Assembly: GCF_014839805.1 (NCBI RefSeq)
Contig: NC_051126.1
Location: 5,774,609 to 5,838,608, forward strand
Direction of reading: 5' to 3'
From: Manduca sexta
Taxonomy: Eukaryota; Arthropoda; Insecta; Lepidoptera; Sphingidae
DNA length: 64,000 nt
A program made the translations under genes and the position numbers. Every line of letters begins with the position of its first letter. The first letter of the stretch is position 1. Below, one piece after another: positions 35,641-47,633 of this stretch. The notes below the pieces were generated by a model. That model made no database searches. It was not told the DNA's origin and saw only the letters and a list, made by a program, of their open reading frames with translations.

Positions 35641-36439
35641 TTTGTGACGTGACTTCTTTCATATTTAATGTTTGCTTTTAAGTAGCTTTTATATCCGTAC
35701 AAAATTTCAATACGCCTTAAATACTGTTGTCGTTTAGTAAATATTATGTTGTTTATAATAATTACGATCTTTAATATATTTTGTTATTTAGTGTAGACTT
35801 TACAGTGGGCACAAACGGCATTAGAGGTTATAACTTATTACCTACTCTCATAGCAGCGTGAATTCCACGCTGTAATCTAAACTGCGACCCCTTATCTTTA
35901 TCATTAATCAAATAAGTAGGATTTTACAGTTGTCTATAAAGCCGGCGCTTTAACAATGCCCCGTGAGATCTGTCCATAGACGCCCGCAATCGCTTATTCT
36001 CATGCGACTCGTCTACATTGTCGTTCTTGTTCTTATTTAAATAAAAAAGGAACAATTAACTTTCAAACATATAATATAACATGTGTGGACATCCAACATT
36101 CATTGAATGAATAGTTTAAACACTTCGATCCACGATTGTACCGGAAAACAGAAGCGAGTTTTCTTCAGACTCGCCGCAAATAAATATTTATGTGGCATTC
36201 AGTCGGCTGTCTTAGAACATTGCATTACATTATCCGTTTATATAACCGAAGAATTTAAGACTTTTCAGTCTGAAATCATTTTTAGGCATAATCCTCTATA
36301 TTATTAAGTTTGAGAATATGTGTGGACATACCAAGTAATAAACTTGAATAGAGAGAATACTTAACAGGAGAAACGCAGTGAGGAGTATAATCAGTGATTA
36401 AAGTATGTGATATGGTATTGAATAATTCAAGGAGAGCTC
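35641..36439. other. AT-rich non-coding stretch
   Basis: No gene is recognised. The frames at 36107-36307 and 36282-36551 have no domains. Confidence 0.5.
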
Positions 36440-36560
36440 TTAAGAGTGCATTTTGTTTCTTGCGCGAGCGGCGCACGCGTCCGTCCGGTCGAGCGGGTAG
36501 CGCGCGCACCTGTAATGTAATGTGCCGAACGACATTCACCGACCGACGCATTTAAACCGA
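36440..36560. promoter_or_regulatory. CpG-rich patch
   Basis: Contains GCGAGCGGCGCACGCGTCCG and GAGCGGGTAGCGCGCGCACC. Strong compositional contrast to the flanks. Confidence 0.22.
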
Positions 36561-37773
36561 TGCTACTTTTTATAGTAAAGACTTTATAATTGTAAGTGCA
36601 GGATGGGAGCCTACTTATCGAATTGCAATTATTGATCTGAGCGAGTAAATACTACGCGATCGATAGAGGTATTTTTCCTAGTGGAGAAGCAATATTTAAG
36701 GATATGGATATAATACATCGCTGGTAGATTGTTTCTGTTTTCTTGGATATTTAGTTTCAGGGGGTGACGTTTCCTCATTTACTTACATGCTTTTTACTAC
36801 CCTTTAATCGTAGAGCCGCGCAAACTGCTTAATTAAATCTGAAAATGTCCCGTCCTCATCCCATCATAATTTTTTTTTATAATGGATAATTATAAAAAAA
36901 AAAAATTCAATTTATTAACAATTATCATATGGAACATTATATCGGTATTACAAATCAATTAGGCCATTGAAGTGGAGATGGAAACATTGTTTGCAACACA
37001 GAAATCTCGTTGTTTGTTTAGTTAATTTGCCATCGCAGTTGGAAATGTACAATTATGATTGTTCAGTTAATTATATCACAGAACAATATGCCAATAGAAA
37101 CGTGAAGTATAATTGAATGGCGGTATTGTAGCGTTGACGTTTTGTATACTTTCGTTGGCAACACTCCCACGTTTTCCTTTATCGGAAGCTTTCTCCGCGA
37201 GATAAGAACGAATTGACAATAATAGCGCATAATCGAAGAAAGTTTATGACGCCGGATTCACATTAAACATCTACTCGACTAATTTTTGAAAGGTTCCATT
37301 GCATTTTTAACAATAGCCATTTCATTATGTGCCGCTTTTGCCTTTGGTCATGACCTTTATTCCGAAAGTGTAGACGTTACGGTCAATCTTGAATTTGAGT
37401 GTCAGCACTCAGTACTGGCGTTATTGATAATTTATTTAAGTCATAAACGTTTGTAGATTGTATTTTAATATATCGTTTAGAGATTACAATAGCGATTCAA
37501 TTTACAGCAAGTTAATGTTGATAGCAATGAAGTGGTTGTAAGCTATCACCATTGCCCATAATATGGCAGAAATAGAGGTGTTTAAAATCCTTTAGAATTA
37601 GGAGAAAGGGAAATGAGGAAAAAGGATATTTCTATCATCAGTGTCGCTGATTGAATATAAATTCACCTGCATATTTACCACCACAGGAGACAGCTTATTC
37701 TCAGAGAAGTTATAAGTGATTACGTCACGACTATAGCACAAAAATACTTATTTTACTGCCGTTTATCTTTTTT
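36561..37773. other. Non-coding stretch
   Basis: Mostly AT-rich. A complex patch at 37100-37270 has CTTTATCGG and GAGATAAGAACG (GATA-type words). An A-rich/T-rich inverted pair lies near 36870-36905. No gene. Confidence 0.45.
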
Positions 37774-38022
37774 AACCGACTTCAAAAAAGGAGGAGGTTA
37801 TCAATTCGACGTGAATTTTTTTTTGTATGTTTGTTACCTCAGAACACGCACATTTATGAACCGATTTGGAAAATACTTTTTTTATTCGAAAGAATTTCTC
37901 TCCAGATTGGTCTAGCTTAACTAGCAATTTTAATTAGGCACCGACTGCAAAATTGGTATCCAATATATACTTGTTAGGTGAAATTATTTTTTGGTTTTGA
38001 GTGGTTTTTGAAGGCGGTTTAA
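37774..38022. mobile_element. Lepidopteran AACCGACTTCAAAAA repeat, full copy
   Basis: It begins AACCGACTTCAAAAAAGGAG, GAGGTTATCAATTCGACGTG, and has TATGTTTGTTACCTCAGAAC. It ends in GTTTTTGAAGGCGGTT, whose reverse complement AACCGCCTTCAAAAAC matches the start. The 16-bp terminal inverted repeats and 249-bp length suggest a non-autonomous DNA element. A broken second copy is at 47364-48215. Confidence 0.7.
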
Positions 38023-38579
38023 TTTTTTGTTAAATTTTTTTTTTTTATTATGCCATATTATAAAGTATTATTTATGTTTATATAAATCAAAATTGTTCTA
38101 TAGGTGTTAATCGGCCATAAAAACTAATGCGGTGTTATGCGCAATATGTAAATGTGTAAACTAATTTCAATTTGGACACAATAAATTTGTAAGCCCGCAT
38201 ATTTTATCAAAGTTACTTCACTCCTGCTACACTTATCTAAGATATTTATGGGACCGCCATAGTAATTAACCAGCACACCGATATACATAGTAGATTCAAG
38301 ATTGGACCACGCGAAATTCATTTCGTTGCTTTACATAATACTTATGAAAATAATAAAGGAATTGGTACAATTTTACCATAAATAGTTAATTCGTAAAAGG
38401 TTAATAAAAAACAATGGCCACCAATTGAGCAATTAAAAGGGCTTCGATATTTATAGCACAAAATTTGCTTAATAATTTATTAATACATTATATGTAACTC
38501 ATGTGACAATATAGAGTCGTTTACCAAATTAATTACCGACATATATTTTGGTTCATTAAAATGAAATATGAATTGCTTT
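38023..38579. other. AT-rich non-coding stretch
   Basis: T-rich start, otherwise unremarkable. The 65-codon minus frame is not convincing. Confidence 0.5.
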
Positions 38580-38760
38580 CATCGCTTAAGTCGATTTGGG
38601 TCAGTCTAGGCGAATGACCGGCGCCCCACTCACGCGTTTTTCCCATTCTCCCCAACATTTTATCAGATAAAATGTGAACTGCAATAAAAATGGCGTGTCA
38701 AACATGCAAGACCTCACTTAATGACGTTCGACCCTCTTGCCTCTAGAAACAACTTCGTAC
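38580..38760. promoter_or_regulatory. Complex block containing a 21-bp GATA palindrome
   Basis: ACATTTTATC (38655-38664), a central A, and GATAAAATGT (38666-38675) form a perfect odd palindrome. It places two GATA-factor core sites back to back. Around it lie GAATGACCGGCGCCCCACTC and CACTTAATGACGTTCGACCC. Paired GATA sites are a known arrangement in insect enhancers; function here is inferred. Confidence 0.35.
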
Positions 38761-39765
38761 TAGTATTATAAGCAATATTTAACTTACGCTTTAATGCTCT
38801 GAAAACATTATTGTATATCACTTAATCAGGGGTACGCTTACCAGATGGAAGTATATATTTTTAACTACTGTATAAATAGTCACCGATATCATTTCACAAT
38901 TACGGTTAAAACATTCACCTTCCTACATAACATGTTACTTTGTTAAAAATATAAATATATGGAAAAAGGTCCTATTTATTTAAGTAGTTCTAATTTACGG
39001 TAATTCTTTAGCAATGCAGAACTATTAAACGATATGAAATATAATAGTAAATTAAATGATATCCATATATTGCACAATAAAAATATCATTTAAATAATTT
39101 GTATTAATTTAGTTTGAGGTTACATTCCTCGACGGCGATGTAGTCTACAAAAATATAATGAACCAAAAGCATTGTCTGAAGCTTTAGCAAATATTTATTA
39201 TAACGATTAGAAAATGTTAACGTATGTTAATAAGAACGAATACCGACACACTCCCAAATATGACATCAACATAATATGTGGCCTTGTTAAACAAGAACGA
39301 GAATTAATGCTCTTCTATTGTATGGTTATGTGTTTTAAAACATAATTAAATGCAAGATGACCAAGTTGGGCAACCTCGAAATAGAAAAGCGAAAGATGAC
39401 AAAGGCTTTATACGATTTTTATAGCTCCCGGGGAATTTTTGTAAGGCTTTTTCTGTATTATTTCGTGATATAAACTGCGCCATTTTAGTAGCTCAGGTCA
39501 CTGAGGTCAACTATTCAATTTCTTGTATTTTAATCGACTAAATATTTAATAGGCAACAGTCAATGATGTTTTAAGCGATTTTGTATATTTGATTAGATCA
39601 TATCTGTGAATTTTGTATAATTTTTTTTATATCATAACAACACAATAAAAAAGGAATTTGGCGAAAACATCTAAAAACAACTTCAACCATTAAGCTTATT
39701 GACCTTTAAGCATCTTTCTATTTCTTCTCCTCCTCCAATATTTTTAAAAACCCTACGCTATATTT
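38761..39765. other. AT-rich non-coding stretch
   Basis: No gene or repeat is recognised. Confidence 0.5.
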
Positions 39766-40029
39766 TTGTACCACAGTAGTTGTTTATGGCGTCGGTTGTT
39801 TCCCCCACGAGTGCGTACTGACAGACATGCGAGCTGTCTCATCGTATCGGATTGCAATAAATTCGGTACAACGCCAAGCCGCGCCGCGCCGCACCGCGCC
39901 GGGGCGGCAGGGACGTCGCGACTAACGTCTTCCGCTTTTGACGGGTTTCATCCACGATACCAGATATGTACATGTTTTTATGTTTCTGTATGCGAATTCT
40001 CTTTTCATGTTCGTGATGACGGTTGGTAA
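39766..40029. promoter_or_regulatory. GC-rich block
   Basis: Centred on AGCCGCGCCGCGCCGCACCG. An 87-codon plus frame spans it exactly, with an Arg/Ala-rich middle from the CpG run. No domain is seen. Candidate regulatory island. Confidence 0.22.
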
Positions 40030-40329
40030 CAACCGGCCTTCGTTAGAAACTTAATTGAAGGCGTAGTCTTATTGAGCCAGTCTGTGTATAAGTAAGAAGT
40101 TAATATAAAATATTTGATTTTCAGTGAAAGGAAACCAAGAAAACACAATAGAGACTAACTACTCTTCATCAAAGCTAAATCGTTACGCTAACTCTTATTG
40201 AATTTGTTATTCGGAAGCAACCATAACTAAAACATTTTCTATAGAGTATAGACCAAAACGTCTACACAAAGTTTGTTTAGCCTCGTAAAAGCGAGAAAAA
40301 ACTATCGACAATTGGTGAGTGGTCCTAAA

Positions 40330-40346
40330 GCCGGCGCGGCGCCGGC
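40330..40346. repeat. 17-bp GC-only palindrome
   Basis: GCCGGCGC, a central G, and GCGCCGGC are perfectly symmetrical, in otherwise AT-rich DNA. It may be a dyad binding site or part of a small regulatory block that continues to about 40420. Confidence 0.6.
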
Positions 40347-40420
40347 GTGTCTGAACACTTCATATTGCATTACGCAGCATTGCCCGCACGTTTTGTTTTG
40401 TTAATATTACTAGGCGGTTT

Positions 40421-40889
40421 TTGACCGCACCCTGAATACATTTGCCATTTATTCTCATCTCATGTTTTATACATTCGCAAAAAGGAATGCTGATATTTTT
40501 ACTGGTGAGTGAATGTAGACACCTACTTTTGAGTAAATTATATTCGACGAATTAGTTATAATTATTATGTATAGAGGTCGAAATAATAACCGCAAAACTT
40601 TTTTTTCGTACGTCAGAACATTAACTGTAATGGAGTAATGGCACGTCATGTTTGCGGTATATTGTGCAAATAATATAATTAGGTACTTAATAACGCATTG
40701 AAGCGTACTTACTATGCTCGATGTATTTCATATGAAATACTTGGATAACTTTGAGTTCAGAGTGCCATACAAAAATAAAACATGCGATTTCCTTATATTC
40801 GTATAACAAATAAACATCTATTATTGGTTCAGTTTGTGCATAACGGTATTATAATAACATTGAAATAAAACTATTAACGTATAATAATA
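40421..40889. other. AT-rich non-coding stretch
   Basis: Nothing is recognised. Confidence 0.5.
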
Positions 40890-41130
40890 ACATTCATTGG
40901 ACACAATGGTAATTGTAAAATCTGTCCACTGAACGAAAGTACATCCGTGGGTCTTTCACATTAAAATTGCCGAAATGAATGCGACACGACCAATTAAATC
41001 CAATTATCGAGAATCGCGATTGTGTGTTTTGTGTCCATTGTAGTACAAAAAAATTAGGGTGATTTTGCCTCCGCGGTTTAACGTGCCGTATAATCGATGA
41101 AAGGAACACCAATTACACGAATTGGTACAT
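40890..41130. promoter_or_regulatory. Complex block
   Basis: Homeodomain-like words (CCAATTAAATCCAATTATCG, TAATCGATG) and a small hairpin ACCAATT-ACACG-AATTGGT near 41110-41128. The 72-codon minus frame has no domain. Candidate enhancer. Confidence 0.23.
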
Positions 41131-41748
41131 ACACAGTTTGATTTAAATATATACGTTTCAAATAGTTTTGAATGCCGTTAAATATTTGTAAAAGACTTAT
41201 TTATTTATTTATTTATGGTTAGTAATTATACTCGTCCTATTATGATGTAACACTATATTACTTATATGTATAGTAAAAATAAAATCAAATTCAAAAATAG
41301 TAATTTCATAAACTAGGATTATTTTAATCTAGATCAGTATTGCAGTGTATAGTCTCAAACTAATTTCCATTGAATACAAATAGTATGATCGAAAATATAT
41401 ATGGATTAACTGTTTATTATATGCCGAGCATCAGAGCTTTGGCCCATTAGATGTTGATTGATACGCTTTTTGTAGATAACACTATTACACATAATTTATT
41501 GCAATATTTTCATTCAGTTAGGATGTTATTATTGTTATGATTTCCGCTCAGTTTTCGGTATGAGGATGTGGGTCACGTTGCTGCGGGAAATCACTCGACG
41601 ATAGGTGTAATAAAATGATTGTATTTTCCATTGATATAGGCTTTATTATTATTACTCGTATACTTATTCCTATATATGCTATGAATACGTGAAAATGTAG
41701 GTAAATACTTAGATGCAAACTCAAAATTGTTCTCGTAAAATTAACAAT
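41131..41748. other. AT-rich non-coding stretch
   Basis: Nothing is recognised. Confidence 0.5.
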
Positions 41749-41850
41749 ATACACTCACATCTCGTCTAAATCCCCGAAGAGGTAGGGAGAGGTGCAATAA
41801 GTGCAACGCGAATAGGAATTTGAACCCTGGGCATAAGAGCGGTTTCATAT
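41749..41850 (-). mobile_element. SINE fragment with internal deletion
   Basis: The minus strand has a B-box-like GGGTTCAAATTCC, followed soon by GCACCTCTCCCTACCTCTTC and a TGTGAGTGTAT tail. It lacks most of the body seen at 25396-25625. Confidence 0.55.
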
Positions 41851-43439
41851 CGCACATGTAATAAACCAACACTAACGAGGTATTTACACAATAATTTTGA
41901 AAACTACAAAACAATTCTGCCATAACACATTGTATATCCGAATGTGTAAATAGAATGCGCGTGCGCACATGTCAATCAGTGCTCGAGTCCGGGTCCGCCG
42001 GAACACCTTTCCTCTCCGTAAATTAGCGGTGCTACTGCACATGTCTTAGAAAAAACGCATTAACACCCGGCTAATGCAACACATTGATCCTTACATGGCA
42101 CTATTGTATCTCGATCGGTTTGGTAAGATCTTAAATAGGAATTGAATGTAAGGGCCATAGATTTTTAATATAATCAGTAACCAATAGCTACCAATCTATT
42201 GTACTATTTAACATGTATTAGTACGCTATAAGTGCAAACATTATTGATATATGTCTGGCAAAACAAAATGTAGGCTATGAGAATAAAAATATTGTATTTT
42301 TCCTAAATAAATAAATGTCTGCCGCATAATGGAAGAACATACGATCCCGTTTCCCAAAAATAGCCCAATAACACCGCTTTTATTTTACCTAGTATGTAGT
42401 AGGTATTAGGTACATAATCACTTATTAAATTAGAACATTTTGTTTCCCTATTTTATTTAATTTCTAAAGTTCTGCTGAAAATGAATAAAGAATATTGGGT
42501 TTCTTATTCTTCATTATATGGATCGCTACTGAATAAGTTATCTGAATACTTAAGAAATAATAAAGTATTATTAATAGATTTTTGCAATATTGAAGATATT
42601 TATTTACTGAAAAAACTTACCTATCATAATCATAATTTAAATGACCACGGAGCTGCTTAAAGTATTACTTTCTATGCTAAAAATATTGTGTAATTATGAT
42701 CAAGTTAGATATGGCGATAATACAAAATTGTGAACTTGTTTTTATACATCAGACAAAATGTAATCCACGGACCGACTGGTGTTTGGGCACACGTGTGCCA
42801 AATAATTGAATAGTTACTGTACAAAGACACCTTGCCCACCAGATGTTATCGAAATGAGCCGAACCCTGATCGATCGCTGTTTCCATCGCATAATATTCGA
42901 CATTTAGGAATATTAAAACTAATACCCTGTCATTTACATATATTAAAATGTCACATTTCCTAGTAATTACACATGAATTTATTAAAATCAAAATGTAAAA
43001 AACTACGGTAATTTTTTTGTATGTAATAGTAATTTGTACATAGTTAATTTGATATTTATTGTCTGATTTTAATGTCTGATAAAAATAGTTTGATACTATA
43101 AGTTCAAAGTGGGATTTTATTCTGGCCGATACGTGGACGTAGTCACGAGCAAAACCTCGTAAAAAACATAAAAAGGAAACGTTCCGCTATCTTTTTTCAA
43201 TTAATGTTATGCATTAAGTTCCCCACTAATATAAAAAATATATTTCGCACGTATCCTCTAAGTTATACAACTGACAAAAAATCGTCGTATCTGTACAAAT
43301 CGTTGTAAATAAAGTTGTTAGAAGTGCACAGATCTCGTATAAATAGATAAACGCTAAGTAGCTAAGTGAATAACTTGTATCATGTTACTTCATCTGTTGT
43401 CCTCTTTGGGGCACTGCTGTAACGGAAGCGACGCAACTC
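41851..43439. other. Non-coding stretch with one complex block
   Basis: The block at 42755-42920 (GGACCGACTGGTGTTTGGGC, then GAACCCTGATCGATCGCTG) may be regulatory and explains the 80-codon minus frame. The rest is AT-rich. No gene. Confidence 0.45.
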
Positions 43440-43795
43440 AGGGCTACCGCTTGAAACACTTACGTTATACTTGTGGTATTCTACTGGTGGTAGGTTTCTC
43501 ATACGTGAGAGTTCTCCTGGATAGATGCCACCGCAATGTCTATTTCTGTCGCCAAGCAGCAGTGTGTAGCAACTGTTGTGTTCCGGTTTGAAGGACATTA
43601 TAGCCAGTGTAAATACTGGACAAAATGAGACTTAACATCTCATGTCTCAGGACGTCGAGCGCAGTGGAACACCAAACAATTATTTGTAATTCAAGGTGTT
43701 GGATAGTGTTTCTACTGTTTATGGGCGGTCGTATCGCTTACCATCAGGCAAACGGCAAGCTCGTCTCGTCATTTAGAGCAATAAAAAAAAACTTG
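43440..43795 (+). mobile_element. Lepidopteran non-LTR retroelement/SINE-like copy
   Basis: Starts around GAAACACTTACG and CTGGTGGTAGGTTTCTC, then GTCTATTTCTGTCGCCAAGC, GTTCCGGTTTGAAGGACA, and CATCAGGCAAACGGCAAGCT, ending GAGCAATAAAAAAAA. It matches 6426-6717 through the 3' part and is more complete at the 5' side. Frames at 43380-43891 are embedded and fortuitous. Confidence 0.75.
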
Positions 43796-45324
43796 GTATC
43801 TAAGTTGTATAACTATCTAGATTTGCCTAAATATATTCTTCATATTAAATTTAACAATGAAATATCAAGTAAAATAGCACCGTTAAAGTAATTGATATCT
43901 CTAAATAAATGTAAAGTGGAACATATTTTATCATGCTCAAGATATTTTGTTTATGAAATTGGGTTATATAATTATCTACGGCACACAACAAAACTTTATG
44001 TCGTATCAACATAAAAGTTAGGCGATATATTTCATAGCACACGGTGTGCCACTAGTTTTACTACAAAGATAACTGTAACAGATAAGGTGGTTTCGCTAGG
44101 CGCTAACCTGTGTCGGGACAATGGGATTAGAAGCAGAACACAAAGAACAGAACGTACGGCGCTAAGTCTTATCTCGTTTTACAAGTTTGGGACAAACTTT
44201 GTAATAAGATTACATGGTTTTATATTATGTTGTAATTTGAGGCGTCAATTCATAGATTTATAGAAAAGTATAATGGTGATTGAATGAACAGAAATTGGTT
44301 ACACTTTGAAATTAAACATAAGCAAAAAATATGGAAACATTTATCACTTTAATCAGTTTTGATTTAATTCCAATTAAACACACGCATATAAACGTGTTAT
44401 TTATAAACTCGAGCCATTTATATTACGCTGTTTAAACAAACTTAAACGGACATAAAAACTCTCTACACAACACTCGAAACGAGAGCTTTTTTGTAGATTT
44501 CTTTATAAATAATCTAATAAATAAGAGCAAACAAACTAACCTCTGCTCTACAATGGTTGCCGGAAGCAGGTTGGCGGAAGAAGGCATTCGGCGCGTGGCG
44601 TTTTTGTGAGCACTCCGGCGCAGCGACATACAAGTTTATCGTAACGACGACAGATGAGAACCACTTCTGTAGCCGACCGTACTAGTCATCAAATTACTGA
44701 TACTTTATCGACTTCAACGGATGTGCCGAATAGATGTGGTATTGGCTTCTGTTTTGTATTACCTGTACTCTGTAAGTACTTTAGATATCAATAGTCTGGA
44801 ATCCATGGAATACGTACTTTGTATCTAACACTGCAATTTATATGAATTATTTTGACCAAAACCATTAAACATTTTACATAAAATTAGTCACTATGTTACT
44901 TACTAATTAGGCACTAATTTAGAAAATGTATATGTTGGTATATTCTTGGAAGTAATTAAAACAACATAAACTTATATCTCTTAGGACTCTATAAACTCGG
45001 TAGTTTATCCCTCTGCCACTTGCAACGCGAATAGCCGCTCTATTATCAACATAAAAATGACCACTAGCTCCACACTAACATTAAGAAAACCGCTAAACGT
45101 CCAGCCCTGTTACTGATGTTTCCTGTACTAATGTAGACACCCATCGTACTCCTTTATACAATTCTCTCTTCGCAAGACCAATCCGAATTATAAACGGCAA
45201 TGTACAAAGAGATGAAAACTTCATGTGTTTCTTAGTTTTGCTTCTATTTTTACACTGGATGTAACATCTGTATGTAGTTTCCGTTTACGCTTAAAACAAT
45301 CAAAGAAAAACTTTCCGCGGGGAA
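43796..45324. other. AT-rich non-coding stretch
   Basis: No gene is recognised. A small GC-rich patch near 44570-44625 (AGGCATTCGGCGCGTGGCG) lies inside a 65-codon minus frame without features. Confidence 0.5.
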
Positions 45325-45531
45325 TTAGTTTTTTGTCACGAGTAATTTTTTAAACGTGGCATCGATTTGTATGGTTTCGTGGTATGAAAAACCCTCCCAT
45401 GCTTGCTCATATAATGTTTTTTCGGTACTCCTGTGCAATGAACCATCTTCAGATGATTTTTTTGTAATCCAGGTGATGAATCGTCGGAAGCTCGGTGTCC
45501 CCCAACTGGTGTTTAAAAATAAACCGAACAT
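45325..45531 (-). CDS. 68-codon frame with protein-like composition; possible coding relic
   Basis: On the minus strand this frame has balanced, soluble-protein-like composition, with segments such as TPSFRRFITWITKKSS and LYEQAWEGFSYHETIQIDAT. Unlike most frames here it does not lie in a GC-rich patch. I recognise no family or catalytic motif. Bases before the ATG read GTAG, a poor splice acceptor without a pyrimidine tract. It may be a transposon coding fragment, a small exon, or chance; the opposite strand is also open for 63 codons. Confidence 0.2.
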   Translation of the reverse strand: MFGLFLNTSWGTPSFRRFITWITKKSSEDGSLHRSTEKTLYEQAWEGFSYHETIQIDATFKKLLVTKN

Positions 45532-45829
45532 CTACACGTTGCTATAAATAACTATTTAAATCTAAACATATTTCGTGTTTATGTGCAAATATTTGAAAAG
45601 GTTGTGCTTTTACGTCGAAGCAGTGATTTGTTTTAATTTAATTTAAGATTAGTACGTTTTATATAAAATGTGTAGCTGATGTAGATTAGTGTCTAGTGTA
45701 CCTAAACATTATACACTTGGTTTCGAATTGTATCATATTTAAAGTAAATTTAACTGAAAATTCCTTAATTCTTCGTTCATAGTTACGCTCTATTGTAATT
45801 TTAGCTCAAGTTAACGTACGTACAGCTCA
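45532..45829. other. AT-rich non-coding stretch
   Basis: Nothing is recognised. Confidence 0.5.
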
Positions 45830-46010
45830 GTGTACCAAACGGAAATGACCTATTAGATAGCAGCTGTTTGGCAGCGCACGCGCAGCTGCCGCCCGAATTT
45901 CGCTGAGAGATCGCGAAACACGCGCCTTCCGTTTCCGTCCAATTGTAGTTACCGGTTCTTTAAGTCGACGGCACTTAACGGTGGTGAGTCCGCGCCGGGT
46001 TGGTGGGGTG
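45830..46010 (+). promoter_or_regulatory. GC-rich block with strong splice-donor-like site
   Basis: Complex block (GCACGCGCAGCTGCCGCCCG, GAGAGATCGCGAAACACGCG) followed by AACGGTG/GTGAGTCC, where GTGAGT at 45984-45989 fits a donor consensus well. Could be a 5' untranslated exon with promoter upstream, or an enhancer with a chance donor. No TATA is visible. Confidence 0.25.
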
Positions 46011-46633
46011 GATAAATTCAGCCTTAATTTATTGTTTCTTTGATAACATTAATTTAACGTTAAATAAGATTCGTAATTATAATAATATTTGTATTGTACA
46101 TGAATATTAGAAGAAGTTAGATACAATTATTATAAATAGTAACAATAAATATATGTGTACATAAAAAATCCTTTGTTACGCTCATTTTGTTGCTGGAATT
46201 TAAATACGTAACTGATAAATTATGATAACTTTTATCACAAATAAGTTATAACAACATTAACATTTTTGGAAAATCCCGTGAGAAACAACAAAACGAAAAC
46301 TTTGTTGGCGAGCGTCGCTTCGCCTGTATTTACATAACTAACTAGAGAGCACATGGTCAAACAAAATATTTCTTTGTAACTTGCTATAATTAAGGAAATT
46401 GTATAAAATTAGTACCGGTTTACATTGTGGTGTCAAATGACGGCGATACAGTGACAACACGCCACTTGGACGGACCACAGATTAAATAATTTTATTGTGG
46501 TCGTACGCTACCAACTGTGTGGACTATTGTCTGTTGCGTTCTAGTTGTCTGCCACCGTGACTATGTGCACTCACTGTGCATATTACGGTATATGCTAATT
46601 ATACTGCTTGTGTCATCTGTAAATTAATTTGAA
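46011..46633. other. AT-rich non-coding stretch
   Basis: Nothing is recognised. Confidence 0.5.
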
Positions 46634-46750
46634 CAGTGGTAGGTTGTTCGTTAGGTCAAGAGTTTGCCTAATTTTATTGCGTTTTCTATTTCTGCAGAAC
46701 AGTAGCGTGCCAGCACTGCTGTGCTTTGAAGAGCATTATAGTTACTGAAA
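46634..46750 (+). mobile_element. Degraded copy of the 6426/43440 retroelement
   Basis: GTGGTAGG, then TTTTCTATTTCTGCAGAACA, GCACTGCTGTGCTTTGAAGA and GCATTATAG follow the same order as the two better copies but with many changes. The 3' end is lost or unrecognisable. Confidence 0.5.
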
Positions 46751-46954
46751 TTTATGTACGTTGTGGTGTACATCTGATAGTCTAGGCGACTAGGGCAGTT
46801 TACTGCACCGCGTAACATTATAATTTAAACTTGTGTGGGGTGTTAATGCTGATTTTGAGTTAGTAGTAATAGTTAAACTAATATTAATGTACAATAAATA
46901 TGTAAATAAGATTTTTTATCACTCTTTCGGATTTCAGTTTTGAAACCAATAGAA

Positions 46955-47020
46955 ATCTAGGTGCGATCCCCAAGTCGGTCATAAATAGGTGCCTGGGACT
47001 GGAATTTGTGTTCAATATAG
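46955..47020 (+). mobile_element. SINE fragment
   Basis: A B-box-like GGTGCGATCCCC is followed by AAGTCGGTCATAAATAGGTG and GACTGGAATTTGTGTTC, matching the mid-part of the 25396-25625 family. Short and divergent. Confidence 0.4.
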
Positions 47021-47363
47021 CAATAGATTCGTTATTTATTCTATATTTAGCAATTAATCTTATTGAGTCGCGATATATTTTATATACTCGGGTTACTCAT
47101 TGCAGAAACTATCCATAAATTCGCGGCTTATGTGATATAACTTAGTCGTATAGATCGCATCGAGGTGACTGAGCTAATTAAAAAATTGCTCGTATTTTTC
47201 TTAGAATTGATAATTTTGTCGCAGTCTAGCCAAAATAACATTATACAACAAACTAGCGGATTAGTGACCTAAATATTTTATCTACAATACAATTTATAGC
47301 TATTCTTTTCTAAGTCTAGGAATCTATAAAAAGTAGCTCTTTCATTAAATAAATCTTTATTTT

Positions 47364-47510
47364 AACCGATTTAAAAAAACAAGGAAGGTCATCAATTCGT
47401 CGTGTATATTTTTAATGTTTGTTACCTCAGAACTCGGTCATTCTGTTCGAAAGAATATACCTCCTAGGTTGGTCTCATAAACTTTTTTTCATAATTGCTT
47501 CAGTAGTTTG
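47364..47510 (+). mobile_element. 5' part of a broken AACCGACTTCAAAAA repeat
   Basis: AACCGATTTAAAAAAACAAG, GTCATCAATTCGTCGTGTAT and AATGTTTGTTACCTCAGAAC align with the left half of 37774-38022. The matching right half appears at 48105-48215, about 600 bp away, so the copy has been split by insertions. Confidence 0.6.
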
Positions 47511-47633
47511 GTTTTAAAACTTAAAATAACTAGAATTAATTTATGTCGTAAATCGCCAAGTAAACAAAATTGCCCATTATGTATTCTTGTGACGTTTTTA
47601 GTTATTGTTTTGCATTGGGTTTGGTTTAGTCTA

